Positions 25,585 to 35,417 of a DNA stretch of 64,000 bases are shown here, one piece after another (positions within the stretch are counted from its first letter, which is position 1; every line of letters starts with the position of its first letter). The stretch spans positions 62,001-126,000 of the forward strand of contig NZ_JAKQZH010000006.1 in NCBI RefSeq assembly GCF_022343555.1, read 5' to 3'. The notes beneath the pieces are model-generated. The model did no database searches. It was given only the letters and a program-made list of their open reading frames with translations, and had not been told where the DNA came from. The stretch comes from Marinobacter sp. C7. Its GTDB lineage: Bacteria > Pseudomonadota > Gammaproteobacteria > Pseudomonadales > Oleiphilaceae. A program made the position numbers and the translations under genes.

Positions 25585-25713
25585 AACCACTCCTCCCTTC
25601 CAGATCCGGAACAAGCGCACCAGCGCGGTTGCCGTGAAAAAGAAAGTTCCGCTATTGATAACGATAGTCAAAAATCGGGAGGGCGGGGTTTGGATTTATC
25701 AATAATAACAATA

Positions 25714-25733
25714 GCCGGGGCGTCTGCCCCGGC
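25714..25733 (-). terminator. terminator of the universal stress protein gene
   Basis: Perfect 8-base stem GCCGGGGC/GCCCCGGC with loop GTCT, 22 bases past the stop. It is followed on the minus strand by an AT-rich stretch with several Ts (TATTGTTATTATTG). Confidence 0.7.
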
Positions 25734-25755
25734 AGAGGAACACTCAGGACGGGGA

Positions 25756-26607
25756 TCAGCGCAGAATTACCAGCGGCCTCTGCGCTGTCTTGAGCATGGT
25801 TGTCGTGGTGCTGCCCACGAGGAACTGACGAATGCGGGAGTGGCCGTAAGCCCCCATTACCAGAATATCGATGTCGTGCTCGTCCTGGTATTGATGGAGG
25901 GCAGGCTCAACGTCGCCGGCGCGGATCGCCAGGGTGACCTCGGCCCCAAGCCCGGAAAGCATGGTTTCCGCTTTTTTCAGCTGCTCCCAGCGATCATTGG
26001 TGTCGGCACCAACCATCACCAAGTGCAGAGGCATGCCCTTCAGTACCGGGCTGCCGGCAAGGAGCTCGACGCCTTTGAAGGCGGTTGCACTGCCATCGAA
26101 GGCCAGCATGGCACTCTTGGGCTCCGAGTATTCGTCCGGGACCAGGAGAATGGGCCGGTGGACACTGCGGATCACCGTTTCGAGCTGACTACCGATATGA
26201 ACGTCTCTGTCCGAACTGCTTTCACCATGCAGCCCCATAACCAGCAACCGGGTCTGGCTCTCCAGCGCCAGCAGCGATTCGGTCAGCGCATCATGGCGCT
26301 GCCGCTTGGTCACGTCGGTTATTCCGGCCTGTTTAACCCGCTGTTCCGCCTCGTCCAGCAGGTGATGACCGTGTTCCAGGGCCAGTTTTGCCCTTTTGCG
26401 GTCCAGCTCTGCCAGTTCATCCAGCAGGTGCTCACGGCTACCAAGGCCAATGCTGCCTGCGAGGTCCGGCTCCGCCGGATAGCGCTCCTCATCCAGAACG
26501 TGCAGTAGCATAAGGGGCGCTTCCATATGCCGGCTCGCCCACGCGGCATAATCACAAACCGCTGGAGCCGCGCGGGAACCATCGATACAGGCAACTACGT
26601 TCAACAT
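25756..26607 (-). CDS. tandem-domain universal stress protein
   Basis: A 283-residue protein with two Usp domains. The second carries the ATP-binding signature GAYGHSRIRQFLVGSTT (G-x2-G-x9-G-S/T) near the C-terminus. In the first the equivalent GLHGESSSDRDVHIGS is similar but less regular. Such UspE-like tandems support survival under starvation and oxidative stress. The ATG follows GAGGTCGAG. It is divergent from the MgtC-like gene. Confidence 0.92.
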   Translation of the reverse strand: MLNVVACIDGSRAAPAVCDYAAWASRHMEAPLMLLHVLDEERYPAEPDLAGSIGLGSREHLLDELAELDRKRAKLALEHGHHLLDEAEQRVKQAGITDVTKRQRHDALTESLLALESQTRLLVMGLHGESSSDRDVHIGSQLETVIRSVHRPILLVPDEYSEPKSAMLAFDGSATAFKGVELLAGSPVLKGMPLHLVMVGADTNDRWEQLKKAETMLSGLGAEVTLAIRAGDVEPALHQYQDEHDIDILVMGAYGHSRIRQFLVGSTTTTMLKTAQRPLVILR

Positions 26608-26765
26608 CTCGACCTCATCTTCCTGTGTGTCCGGTGCATTATACTGGTTGGAGGCTCAATGTTTGCAAACACCCGCCATTAAAGTAAAACTCGTACAATC
26701 CACCCATCGGAACAGTTGGGCACAAAGTCCCTATCGACTGCACAGTTTGGAGCTCCCGTTCAGAC

Positions 26766-28046
26766 ATGGATGATGTAGCCAACCAGTTCATCACCTCCAA
26801 TCAAACCATTATCAACCTGGCTGTGGCCCTGTTACTCGGTGCAATTATCGGTCTCGAACGGGGCTGGGATGCCCGCGAGCAGAAAGCCGGAGAGCGAATT
26901 GCCGGCATCCGGACCTTCGCGCTCATCGGTTTGCTCGGGGGCGTAGCCGGCGTACTGGCCCGGGAAATCACCGAATGGGCCTTCCCGGTCCTGCTGGTCT
27001 GTGTCGTGGCCATGGGCATCGTTGCCTACAGCGAGCGTCTGGAACATATCCGAAACTTCAGCATCACGGGCATGGTAGGCATGGTGCTGACGTTCTGTTT
27101 CGGCACCATCGCGGTGGTCGTGGATCCGGTCATGGCAACAGCGGCCGCCGTGGTTACTGCCATCATTCTTGATAACAAGGAAGAGATTCACGGCTGGGTC
27201 AATAAACTCAAGGCTCACGAACTGGACGCTGCACTCAAGCTGCTGCTGATCTCCGTGGTAATGCTACCGCTGCTTCCCAGCGAGGCCATGGGTCCTGGTG
27301 GGGTGCTGAACCCCCGTGAGATCTGGTGGATGGTGGTGATGATTGCCTCCATTTCCTTTGTCGGCTATTTCGCTATCCGGGTGGCAGGCACGCGCCGGGG
27401 TATCCTGTTTACCAGTCTCTTTGCCGGTCTCAGCTCCTCCACGGCGCTCACCCTGCATTTCGCACGGCAATCGGCGCGAACGCCGGAGCTGAGTCCGCAA
27501 TTTGCCACCGGCATCCTGATTGCCTGTGGTACCATGTTTCCCCGTATCCTGGTTTACTGCTTCGTTATCAACCGCGACCTGCTACCCGTACTGATCTGGC
27601 CCGTGGTGGCCATGACACTGTTACTTTATGGCCCGGCCCTGCTCATCTGGCGCAACAACTCGGAAAAACTGAAAGTTTCCCAGCCGGCCCTGAACCAGAA
27701 CCCGCTCGACCTGACATCCGCCCTGGTGTTTGGCCTGCTACTGACAGCGATTCTGCTCCTCGGAGAGTTCCTCAAGAACTGGCTGGGAGACGCGGGTATC
27801 TATGTGTTGGCCGCGAGCTCCGGCATTGCTGATGTGGATGCCATCACACTCTCACTCACCCGTATGTCCAATGCTTCCCTGGGAATGACAACCGCGGTCG
27901 TTGGCATCGTCCTGGCCGCTGCGGTCAACAACCTTGTGAAATCCGGCATGGCCTGGGGGATTGGTAACCGGCGGCTCGGTGTGCTTGTCGCGGGTCCGAT
28001 GGTGATTTCTCTGATTGTCGGGCTCTCGATCGCCTGGTTCCAATAA
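26766..28046 (+). CDS. MgtC/SapB family membrane protein with DUF4010 domain
   Basis: A 426-residue inner-membrane protein. The N-terminal part (about 12-140) is an MgtC/SapB domain (LLLGAIIGLERGWDAREQ, GIRTFALIGLLGGVAG). The rest is a DUF4010 domain with about eight more hydrophobic segments, ending in IADVDAITLSLTRMSN and GLSIAWFQ. MgtC relatives affect magnesium homeostasis or F-ATPase activity, but the two-domain form is functionally undefined. The convergent alkB stop lies 3 bases away. Confidence 0.85.
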   Translation: MDDVANQFITSNQTIINLAVALLLGAIIGLERGWDAREQKAGERIAGIRTFALIGLLGGVAGVLAREITEWAFPVLLVCVVAMGIVAYSERLEHIRNFSITGMVGMVLTFCFGTIAVVVDPVMATAAAVVTAIILDNKEEIHGWVNKLKAHELDAALKLLLISVVMLPLLPSEAMGPGGVLNPREIWWMVVMIASISFVGYFAIRVAGTRRGILFTSLFAGLSSSTALTLHFARQSARTPELSPQFATGILIACGTMFPRILVYCFVINRDLLPVLIWPVVAMTLLLYGPALLIWRNNSEKLKVSQPALNQNPLDLTSALVFGLLLTAILLLGEFLKNWLGDAGIYVLAASSGIADVDAITLSLTRMSNASLGMTTAVVGIVLAAAVNNLVKSGMAWGIGNRRLGVLVAGPMVISLIVGLSIAWFQ

Positions 28047-28049
28047 ACC

Positions 28050-28700
28050 CTAGCCCGCCTTGCGGAACGTCAGGTTGTAACGGCAAGCACCTGTGAGAGG
28101 GTGGTCACCGGCCTTCAGGGTCAACACACCGTGGTAATTCCGCCGGACCTTGCCACCCCAGACCACCACATCGCCATGGCCGAGCGGCACCCGCACCGGC
28201 CGGTCACCGCGGCGGGGGCCGCCAAACTGAAACACCATCGGCAATCCCAGTGACACGGACACAATGGGCTGACTGAAATCCCTCTCGTCCCGGTCCTGAT
28301 GCAGCCCCATTTTCGAGCCTCGCCGGTAACGGTTGATCAGGCAGGCATCCGGGACGAAATCGTCGAAGCCTGCTGCCGCAGCCGCCTCCGAGGCAAGCTC
28401 CAGAAACAGCGGCGGCATGCGCGGCCACGACTGCCCGGTTACAGGATCCCGGGCCTCGTACCGATAACCCCGCCGATCAGTGACCCAGCCCAGCTCACCA
28501 CAACAGGTCATCGCGGCAGACATGCTATGTCCCCCCGGGGTTTCCATGTGCCGGAACGGCGACTTCGCCGCGACCTGATCAATGGCAGCGAGCAATGCCC
28601 CACTGATCCCGGTTGCGAACCCCCTGAGCACCACGGCGCCATCAACAATGGTTTCAAGACCCGGCTCGCTGGCCTCGTCATCAAACAGATCAAAGTTCAT
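28050..28700 (-). CDS. alkB: alpha-ketoglutarate-dependent dioxygenase AlkB
   Basis: A 216-residue Fe(II)/2-oxoglutarate dioxygenase that demethylates 1-methyladenine and 3-methylcytosine in DNA. The iron ligands are H and D of LHQDRDE (about 131-133) and the His of NYHGV (about 189). The 2-oxoglutarate salt-bridge arginines lie in the C-terminal RYNLTFR. The substrate-recognition lid has GWVTDRRGYRY. There is no adjacent ada gene. Confidence 0.93.
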   Translation of the reverse strand: MNFDLFDDEASEPGLETIVDGAVVLRGFATGISGALLAAIDQVAAKSPFRHMETPGGHSMSAAMTCCGELGWVTDRRGYRYEARDPVTGQSWPRMPPLFLELASEAAAAAGFDDFVPDACLINRYRRGSKMGLHQDRDERDFSQPIVSVSLGLPMVFQFGGPRRGDRPVRVPLGHGDVVVWGGKVRRNYHGVLTLKAGDHPLTGACRYNLTFRKAG

Positions 28701-28783
28701 AACTCACGACTTTTTATGACAAAACCGGAAAATTCCGCATTTACAGTCTACCCTGTTAACGGGTTTTCAATTAAGGACGACCG

Positions 28784-31612
28784 ATGTACCCGAAGAGCCA
28801 GTCGGCCCAGATTTCCCTGGCTTTACTGATTGCCTCAGCCATTACCTCGGGAATGCTGGTACTGGCGATGGTTCTGCTGGGGCAGAGTTTTCGTGGCATG
28901 GAGAGCGCCAAGGTGTCGGCAGCCAGTGCAGCCGCACGGCAGTTGGCGGTCAGCGTGGATGATCGCATCCGTGCCATAACCGCCCCACCCTCAACCGCTC
29001 TTGCAGTTCTCAGCCACGATCCGCTGGCCTCGAGCCAGACCAACGCCGCTCGCCTTCAACGGCTCAACGTGCTCGCCGACATACTTCAGAGCAGCGACAT
29101 CGTCAGTGCGGTATACGCGGGCTGGACCGATGGCGACTTCTTTCTGCTTCGCAAAGTCCGGAGCTCCGGGACCCTGCAGTTTCCCGATGCACCTGACGGC
29201 ACCGATTACCTGCTGCAGATCGTCAACCGGGAGGCCGGCAGCGTCATCGGCGAGTGGCAATTCTACGATGCCGGGATGAACCTGCTCAGCCGAAGGTCAA
29301 TGCCCGACTACACCTTTGACCCGAGAACGCGCCCCTGGTTCGAGGCTGCAGCAGACTCGACGACCACCGAGCTCTCAGCGCCGTATGTGTTCTTCACGAC
29401 ACAGGAAACCGGCCTCACGCTCTCCCGTCGAAGCCGCGGCAACGGTTCCGGAGCGGGTGCTGCGATCTTTGGCATAGACGTCACCGTCACCGATCTGAGC
29501 GCCCACCTGACGGAACTTCGCCAGACACCAGGCACCCGGATTGCCATCGTCAACCAGGATGGCCAGATACTCGCGGATTCCTCGGGGCAGTCGGAAGCAG
29601 GTGCCGTCGTTGCGGCTGTGCTGGAACGGGCCGGTGACAGGATGCACGGGACTCCGGTAACCCTGTTCAACGCCGGTGGCAGGGACTGGTACGGCATCCG
29701 GGAGCCCCTGGGTGCGCTGGCAGATGAAAAGTTGCAGGTCGCGGTGGCCATTCCGTCAGACGAACTGCTCGCGGATGTCTGGGCCGCACTGACCCGGCAG
29801 ACTCTGATCGCTGGTGCCATTGGTCTGGTCCTGCTGGTCGTCGCCTGGTTCCTGGGCCGCCGTGTGGGCCGGCCACTGGAGCGACTGACCGAGCAGGTTG
29901 GCCAACTGTCCCGCTTTCGGTTCGATACGCCGGTACACTCCGAGTCCCGCATCACTGAAGCACACCAGCTGGGTGTTGCGCTGGATGACATGTCCAGCAC
30001 CATTCACAGCTTCCAGAGCATTGCGTCCGTCCTGAACCGGGGCCAGGATCTCAACCAGCTGCTAAAAGACATTCTGGAGCAGATCGTCCACATCGTTGGC
30101 CAGGAACGCGGGGGGATCTACCTGTTCAGCAAGCAGGAAAAGGAACTGCGCCTGGCGGTAGACAGACACACCGGGCTTCCGCAGCGCCTGTCGGGTATAA
30201 AGCCCGGCATTGATGACAGTGACCTGATCCGGGAACTCCGACAACACATCGTTGGCCACCCCGTGTTCGCGGTTTTGCGCAATCGCCGGAAGCAACTCGT
30301 GGGTGTGCTGGTGATCGAAATGGAACACGGGGACCACACCCACCTGAGCGATGACCTTATCGTCTTTGTTGACGAAATTGCCGGTTCCGCAGCCGTTGCC
30401 ATCGAAACCCGCGAGCTGCTGGAGAGCCAGCAGGCGCTTCTGGAAGGCATTATCCGGCTGGTAGCCAATGCCATCGACGCCAAATCCCCGTATACCGGCG
30501 GACATTGCGAGCGGGTACCCAGACTGGCGCAGATGATTCTGGCAGAAGCCGAAGCCAGTACCGAGGGTCGGTTTGCCGACTTCTCCATGAACGACGACGA
30601 ACGCCACGAGTTCGAACTGGCGGCCTGGCTCCACGATTGCGGCAAGATCACCAGCCCGGAATACGTCGTCGACAAGGCGGTAAAGCTGGAAACCCTGCAC
30701 AACCGCATTCATGAGATTCGCACCCGCTTCGAGGTGCTGCACCGGGATGCCGAAATTACCTACCTGAGAGCCCTGATTAATGGTGAGGGTGAAACCGTTG
30801 CCCGCGAGCAGCGCAATCACGCGCGGGACCGTTTACAGGAGGAGTTCGCCTTCCTGGCGCAGGCCAACAAGGGGGGCGAATCCATGAGTAACGAGGATAT
30901 CGGGCGCATCCGCGCCATCGGCCAGCAGACCTGGCAGCGACATTTCAGCGACCGCGTCGGGCTGTCCTCGGATGAACAGCAAAGACTGGCCGGTGTGCCG
31001 GAACAGGCGCTGCCAGCAACCGAGTGTCTGTTGGCCGACAAGCCCGAGCATCTCCAGCCATGGGGCGACCACCGTCCGCCGGTGGAAAAAGACGACCCCC
31101 GGAACGTCTGGGGCTTCGACATGAAACTGCCGGAGCATGCCTACAACCGTGGCGAGATCCACAACCTGACCGTCGCAAAGGGCACTCTCACGGACGAGGA
31201 ACGGTTCAAGATCAACGAGCACATTGTGCAGACCATCTGCATGCTTGATGCCCTGCCACTGCCCGACCGGCTCGCCAACGTACCCCGCCTGGCCGGCACG
31301 CACCATGAGCGGATGGATGGTCGGGGATATCCCTGTGGCCTGACCGCCGATCAGATGGGCATCCCGGAGCGAATCATGGCCGTCGCCGACGTGTTCGAGG
31401 CACTGACCGCTGTCGACCGGCCCTACAAAGAGGGAAAGACCCTCACCGAGGCGCTGGCTATCATGTCAGGCATGGTGAATAACGGCCACATCGATCATGA
31501 GACCTTTGAGCTGTTTGTCCGCTCCGGTACCTACCGGCGGTATGCCGAACAACACCTTCGACCGGAACAGATCGATCAGGTGGATGAAAGCCTGTTCGTG
31601 AATCGGCACTGA
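28784..31612 (+). CDS. dCache-HAMP-GAF-HD-GYP phosphodiesterase
   Basis: A 942-residue membrane sensor. A first transmembrane helix lies at about 10-32, a periplasmic double-Cache region at about 36-320, and a second helix near 335-358 (IAGAIGLVLLVVAWFLG). A HAMP domain (about 360-412), GAF domain (about 415-548) and HD-GYP domain (about 550-930) follow. The metal-site HD is in AWLHDCGKI near 616 and the GYP motif is HHERMDGRGYP near 840. That spacing is about 150 residues longer than usual because of an insertion. Predicted to hydrolyse c-di-GMP in response to a periplasmic ligand. No GGDEF domain is attached. Confidence 0.9.
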   Translation: MYPKSQSAQISLALLIASAITSGMLVLAMVLLGQSFRGMESAKVSAASAAARQLAVSVDDRIRAITAPPSTALAVLSHDPLASSQTNAARLQRLNVLADILQSSDIVSAVYAGWTDGDFFLLRKVRSSGTLQFPDAPDGTDYLLQIVNREAGSVIGEWQFYDAGMNLLSRRSMPDYTFDPRTRPWFEAAADSTTTELSAPYVFFTTQETGLTLSRRSRGNGSGAGAAIFGIDVTVTDLSAHLTELRQTPGTRIAIVNQDGQILADSSGQSEAGAVVAAVLERAGDRMHGTPVTLFNAGGRDWYGIREPLGALADEKLQVAVAIPSDELLADVWAALTRQTLIAGAIGLVLLVVAWFLGRRVGRPLERLTEQVGQLSRFRFDTPVHSESRITEAHQLGVALDDMSSTIHSFQSIASVLNRGQDLNQLLKDILEQIVHIVGQERGGIYLFSKQEKELRLAVDRHTGLPQRLSGIKPGIDDSDLIRELRQHIVGHPVFAVLRNRRKQLVGVLVIEMEHGDHTHLSDDLIVFVDEIAGSAAVAIETRELLESQQALLEGIIRLVANAIDAKSPYTGGHCERVPRLAQMILAEAEASTEGRFADFSMNDDERHEFELAAWLHDCGKITSPEYVVDKAVKLETLHNRIHEIRTRFEVLHRDAEITYLRALINGEGETVAREQRNHARDRLQEEFAFLAQANKGGESMSNEDIGRIRAIGQQTWQRHFSDRVGLSSDEQQRLAGVPEQALPATECLLADKPEHLQPWGDHRPPVEKDDPRNVWGFDMKLPEHAYNRGEIHNLTVAKGTLTDEERFKINEHIVQTICMLDALPLPDRLANVPRLAGTHHERMDGRGYPCGLTADQMGIPERIMAVADVFEALTAVDRPYKEGKTLTEALAIMSGMVNNGHIDHETFELFVRSGTYRRYAEQHLRPEQIDQVDESLFVNRH

Positions 31613-31662
31613 AAACCACGTATATTCTCAAGTCATATTTTCGCTGGACCAAGGACAACCTG

Positions 31663-32442
31663 ATGCTGTTTGCAATCATTATTGGCGGCCTGATTGGCTA
31701 TGCATTCGGAAAATTCACGGGATTTCTCATCGGTGCCGCCATCGGTGCGTTTCTCTTCAACCGCGCCAAAGCCCGCCTGATCGGCAAACTCCAGAACATC
31801 CAGAGTGGATTCCTGGAATCGGTTTTTGCGGTCATGGGCGCGCTTTGCAAGGCTGACGGAGTGGTCACCCGGGATGAGATCCAGATGGCGGAATCCATGT
31901 TTGCGCGTTTCCGGCTGAATCATAAGCAGCGGGAGGCAGCCAAACAGGCCTTCAACCGGGGCAAATCGGCGGATTTCGATCTGGATGCCGAGCTGGACCG
32001 GTTCGTACGGATGAGCGCCCGCCAGCCGGCCCTGCTGCAGATGTTCCTGCAAGTACAGGTGTCCGCGGTGGCTGCGGACGGTGTGATCCATCCGGAAGAG
32101 CACCAGATGCTGGTGCGCATAGCCCGCAGGCTGGGGCTGCCGGAAAGCCAGGTAGACCAGCTGGAAGCCATGTTGCGCGGTGCCCATGCCGGCCAGGCGG
32201 GCGCAGGTCAGCGTTCCACCAGCGACCAACTCGACGATGCCTACAAGGCACTGGGCGTGTCACCCTCGGCCAGTGACGAGGAAATCAAGAAGGCCTACCG
32301 CAAACTGATGAGCGAGAACCATCCGGACAAACTGGCCGGCAAGGGGTTGCCAGAGAGCATGCGGGAAATGGCCGAGGAACGGACCCGCGAAATCAGCCAC
32401 GCCTATGACGTGATCAAGGACGCCCGCAAAAAAGCCGGTTAA
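31663..32442 (+). CDS. djlA: co-chaperone DjlA (TerB-J-domain protein)
   Basis: A 259-residue inner-membrane J-protein. The N-terminal glycine-rich transmembrane helix (about 3-30) is followed by a TerB-like central domain (about 45-170) and a C-terminal J-domain (about 190-258) with the DnaK-stimulating HPD in NHPDKLAGKG. Domain order and length match E. coli DjlA, which stimulates DnaK and affects envelope stress signalling. It lies 50 bases after the HD-GYP gene and may be co-transcribed. Confidence 0.93.
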   Translation: MLFAIIIGGLIGYAFGKFTGFLIGAAIGAFLFNRAKARLIGKLQNIQSGFLESVFAVMGALCKADGVVTRDEIQMAESMFARFRLNHKQREAAKQAFNRGKSADFDLDAELDRFVRMSARQPALLQMFLQVQVSAVAADGVIHPEEHQMLVRIARRLGLPESQVDQLEAMLRGAHAGQAGAGQRSTSDQLDDAYKALGVSPSASDEEIKKAYRKLMSENHPDKLAGKGLPESMREMAEERTREISHAYDVIKDARKKAG

Positions 32443-32445
32443 CCC

Positions 32446-33057
32446 TCAGAACCAGCGCGGCACCCGATTCCGGTATTGCTCGTAGGCATCACCGAACTGC
32501 CGTGCCAGCGCCGCTTCCTCCTCGTGTGCCTGCCTCACAATCACGGTGACCCCGGTTATCAGACACACCAGCGAAAACACACTGGGCAGCGCCAGAAAGA
32601 AGCCGAGCTGACCGGCCATGACGGCCACGAACAACGGATTGCGGCTGCGGGCGAACGGACCTTCCGTCAGAAGTTTCTGGCGCCCCGCCCCGGCCTCATC
32701 AATGCCGGAGCGCCAGTCCTCATGCATGTACGCCTGCAGGTAATTCACGCCGGCGAAGGACGCCAGCAGCACCAGCATACCCACGAGCAGGACGGGCCAA
32801 TGGTACAGCGGGCCAAATACCCCCAGCCACGGATCAATGTCCGCAAACACCCGTACCACGCAAACGCCCAGGATTGCCGCACGGAACAGGTTGAAGGTAT
32901 GGCGATGCCACCAGGGCGCGGAGCCACGCTTACCATAATTGATATGGGAAAACCTGAGCCGGTCATAGAGGCCGAGAGTGCGGCCGGCAAATTGCAGGCC
33001 GATCATCAGGAAAAAGATACCCAGAAAATGCCTGACCAGCGGTTCGATGGGGTCCAT
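32446..33057 (-). CDS. isoprenylcysteine-methyltransferase-like membrane protein
   Basis: A 203-residue membrane protein with about five hydrophobic segments. The C-terminal half has the ICMT/PEMT-type pattern: LLTEGPFARSRNPLFVAVMAGQLGFFLA followed by EEAALARQFGDAYEQYRNRVPRW. This is the SAM-dependent methyltransferase family found widely in bacteria with unknown lipid or protein substrates. It converges on djlA with 3 bases between stops. Confidence 0.8.
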   Translation of the reverse strand: MDPIEPLVRHFLGIFFLMIGLQFAGRTLGLYDRLRFSHINYGKRGSAPWWHRHTFNLFRAAILGVCVVRVFADIDPWLGVFGPLYHWPVLLVGMLVLLASFAGVNYLQAYMHEDWRSGIDEAGAGRQKLLTEGPFARSRNPLFVAVMAGQLGFFLALPSVFSLVCLITGVTVIVRQAHEEEAALARQFGDAYEQYRNRVPRWF

Positions 33058-33201
33058 GGGGTGCGCTTACTGCAGAATTGACCTGCAAGCTTATTATCTG
33101 AAACCACTCATGAAAAGAGTCTTTTTAGTTCCTTAAATGACATGTCGTCACGTTATGGAATCAGCTAGAGTGCGAAAAGATTCCTGAAGGAGCTCCACCC
33201 C

Positions 33202-34689
33202 ATGTACAACCCAGACGTTCCAGAGACGATCCACGCCTTTTCCGATGATGCCCTCGGCCATGAGGATGCAACCGGGCTCGCGCAGAGACTCCGCCGCCGG
33301 CAAGTCTCCAATGCCGAAGTAACGGAGGCGGCAATCCGGCGGGCCCGGAAGGTGGAGCCGGAATTGAACAGCGTCGTCACCGAGCATTATGACCAGGCGA
33401 TGGATGCGGCCAGACGGCTGGACAGGGAACCGCCCGGAGGTAACCCCGGATTTTTCCGGGGGGTGCCCACCTTTATCAAGGACAACCTCAACGTGGCGGG
33501 GCTACCCACTCGCCATGGCTCGGCGGCCATACCGTCCGGCAGGGCCATGCACACCAGCCCCTTTGCCCAGCAAATGCTGGTTCAGGGTTACGTTTGCCTT
33601 GGCAAGAGCTCGATGCCCGAGTTCGGTTTCAACGCCACGACCGAACCGGCTCACGCTCTGCCAACCCGCAACCCCTGGAATCTCTCCTACTCTACCGGTG
33701 CGTCCTCCGGCGGATCAGCCGCGCTGGTGGCCGCCGGCGTGGTTCCGGTTGCCCACGCCAATGATGGCGGAGGTTCGATTCGTATTCCGGCGGCCTGCTG
33801 TGGACTGGTGGGACTCAAACCGACCCGGGGACGTCTGGTGGATAACGATGCGGTTCACTCCCTGCCAATCAATATCATCAGTGATGGCATCGTGAGCCGA
33901 TCCGTCAGGGACACAGCGAATTTCCTGGCCGAAGCGGAGCTCTGGTTCCAGAGCCCGAAGCTGCCCCCCGTTGGCCGGGTTGAGGGGCCCTCGGGCCGAC
34001 AGCTGCGTATCGGACTGGTGCTTGATTCGATCAATGGCCACCGTACCGATGACGTGACCCGCAAAGCCGTGGAGGATACCGCCCGGCATCTGGAACGCCT
34101 GGGGCATCAGGTTGTTCCGGTTGCTGTGCCGGTGTCCGAGAGCTTCCCGGATGACTTTGCCCTGTACTGGGCGTTGCTCGCCTTCGGCGTGAAAGCCAAC
34201 GGTCACAAGCTGCTCAATCCGGAGTTCGATAAACACAGGGTGGACGGCCTCACCAACGGCCTTGCAAAGATGTTCAAGAGCAACTTCTGGCGCCTGCCCG
34301 GTGCCTTGTGGCGGCTCAGACGCTCAACGAGGGATTATGCCCGGGCCATGACCGGCTACGATGCGGTGCTGACCCCGGTACTGGGGCATACCACCCCGCC
34401 CCTGGGACACCTCAGCCCCGATGTGCCCTTTGAAACCCTCTTTGAACGACTGACCCGGTATGTCAATTTCACGCCACTGGCCAATGCCACCGGTGCACCG
34501 GCTATTTCGCTGCCGGCAGCGCTGACGGATGACAACCTGCCCGTCTCCGTTCAGCTGATGGGCAAGCACGGCGGCGAATCCACCTTGCTGGACCTCGCCT
34601 ATGCCCTGGAGGCGGAACAGCCCTGGCCCGGACTCTGGCAGCAGGGCAGGCAGGCTCAGGCCGAAGCAGCCGCTTCAGTGGGCCGGTAA
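33202..34689 (+). CDS. amidase signature family enzyme
   Basis: A 495-residue amidase. The catalytic Lys is in TFIKDNLNV (about 94), and the Ser-cisSer-Lys triad's serines lie in STGASSGGSAALVAAGVVPVAHANDGGGSIRIPAACCGLVGLKP (about 168-205). It hydrolyses small amides; substrate unknown. The ATG follows GAAGGAG. Its last 34 bases overlap the convergent truC gene. Confidence 0.9.
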   Translation: MYNPDVPETIHAFSDDALGHEDATGLAQRLRRRQVSNAEVTEAAIRRARKVEPELNSVVTEHYDQAMDAARRLDREPPGGNPGFFRGVPTFIKDNLNVAGLPTRHGSAAIPSGRAMHTSPFAQQMLVQGYVCLGKSSMPEFGFNATTEPAHALPTRNPWNLSYSTGASSGGSAALVAAGVVPVAHANDGGGSIRIPAACCGLVGLKPTRGRLVDNDAVHSLPINIISDGIVSRSVRDTANFLAEAELWFQSPKLPPVGRVEGPSGRQLRIGLVLDSINGHRTDDVTRKAVEDTARHLERLGHQVVPVAVPVSESFPDDFALYWALLAFGVKANGHKLLNPEFDKHRVDGLTNGLAKMFKSNFWRLPGALWRLRRSTRDYARAMTGYDAVLTPVLGHTTPPLGHLSPDVPFETLFERLTRYVNFTPLANATGAPAISLPAALTDDNLPVSVQLMGKHGGESTLLDLAYALEAEQPWPGLWQQGRQAQAEAAASVGR

Positions 34690-35414
34690 CGAAAGTCCGG
34701 GAATATCGACATTACCCGCAGGAAACTCTCCTCCAGCGGGGCGTCGAAGATCATCCTTTTGCCGGTGACCGGATGGGCAAAAGCCATCCGGGTGGCGGCC
34801 AGCATCAGCCGCCCTTCCCCGAAACGTTCGGCAAAGTATCGGTTATGACGCCCGCGTCCGTGGTTGGCGTCGCCAATGATCGGGTGACTGATGTGCTTCA
34901 TGTGACGGCGCAGCTGGTGTTTGCGGCCGGTTTCCGGAAACAGCTCCACCATGGCGTAGCGGCTGCTCGGGTATTTCTCGATGGCCACCGGAATCTCGGT
35001 GGTGGCCAGGGTTTGGTAACGGGTCCGCGCCCCCCGGACCGGTTGTTCAAGTCCTTTCAACCGGCGGTCCTCCGGTTCTTCCCGGAGTGGGTGGTCGATG
35101 TCACCCTCGGCAGGTGGCCAGCCACGAACCATCGCCAGATAGGTCTTGCTCACTTCCCCTGACATCATGGCCAGCCCGAGAATCCGCGCGGTCTCCGGAT
35201 CACGGGCAAAGACAAGGACGCCCGAGGTGGGCCGGTCCAGACGGTGAACCGGGTAGACGTGATTGCCACCGTTCAGGGCTCGGGCATACTGCAGGGCAAA
35301 CTCGGTTTCATGCTTGTCGATCGGACTGCGATGTACCAGAAGACCGGCCGGCTTGTGGACCACAAGCAACTGCTCGTCGCGGTAGATTTCCAGGAGTGGG
35401 TTGTCTTTTGCCAT
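34656..35414 (-). CDS. truC: tRNA pseudouridine synthase TruC
   Basis: A 252-residue RluA-type synthase. The catalytic aspartate is in HRLDRPTSGVLVFA (about 57-60). Length without an S4 domain, and the LLVVHKPAGLLVHRS N-terminus, match TruC, which makes pseudouridine 65 in tRNA. The start lies 3 bases after the RND pump stop, so it may be read from the pump transcript. It overlaps the amidase gene tail to tail. Confidence 0.88.
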   Translation of the reverse strand: MAKDNPLLEIYRDEQLLVVHKPAGLLVHRSPIDKHETEFALQYARALNGGNHVYPVHRLDRPTSGVLVFARDPETARILGLAMMSGEVSKTYLAMVRGWPPAEGDIDHPLREEPEDRRLKGLEQPVRGARTRYQTLATTEIPVAIEKYPSSRYAMVELFPETGRKHQLRRHMKHISHPIIGDANHGRGRHNRYFAERFGEGRLMLAATRMAFAHPVTGKRMIFDAPLEESFLRVMSIFPDFRYRPTEAAASA

Positions 35415-35417
35415 GCC

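Noticed and set aside
25585..25671. Longer cfa start (TTG at 25671)
   Set aside because: No ribosome-binding site and longer than family norm; TTG at 25584 follows AAGGGAGGA.
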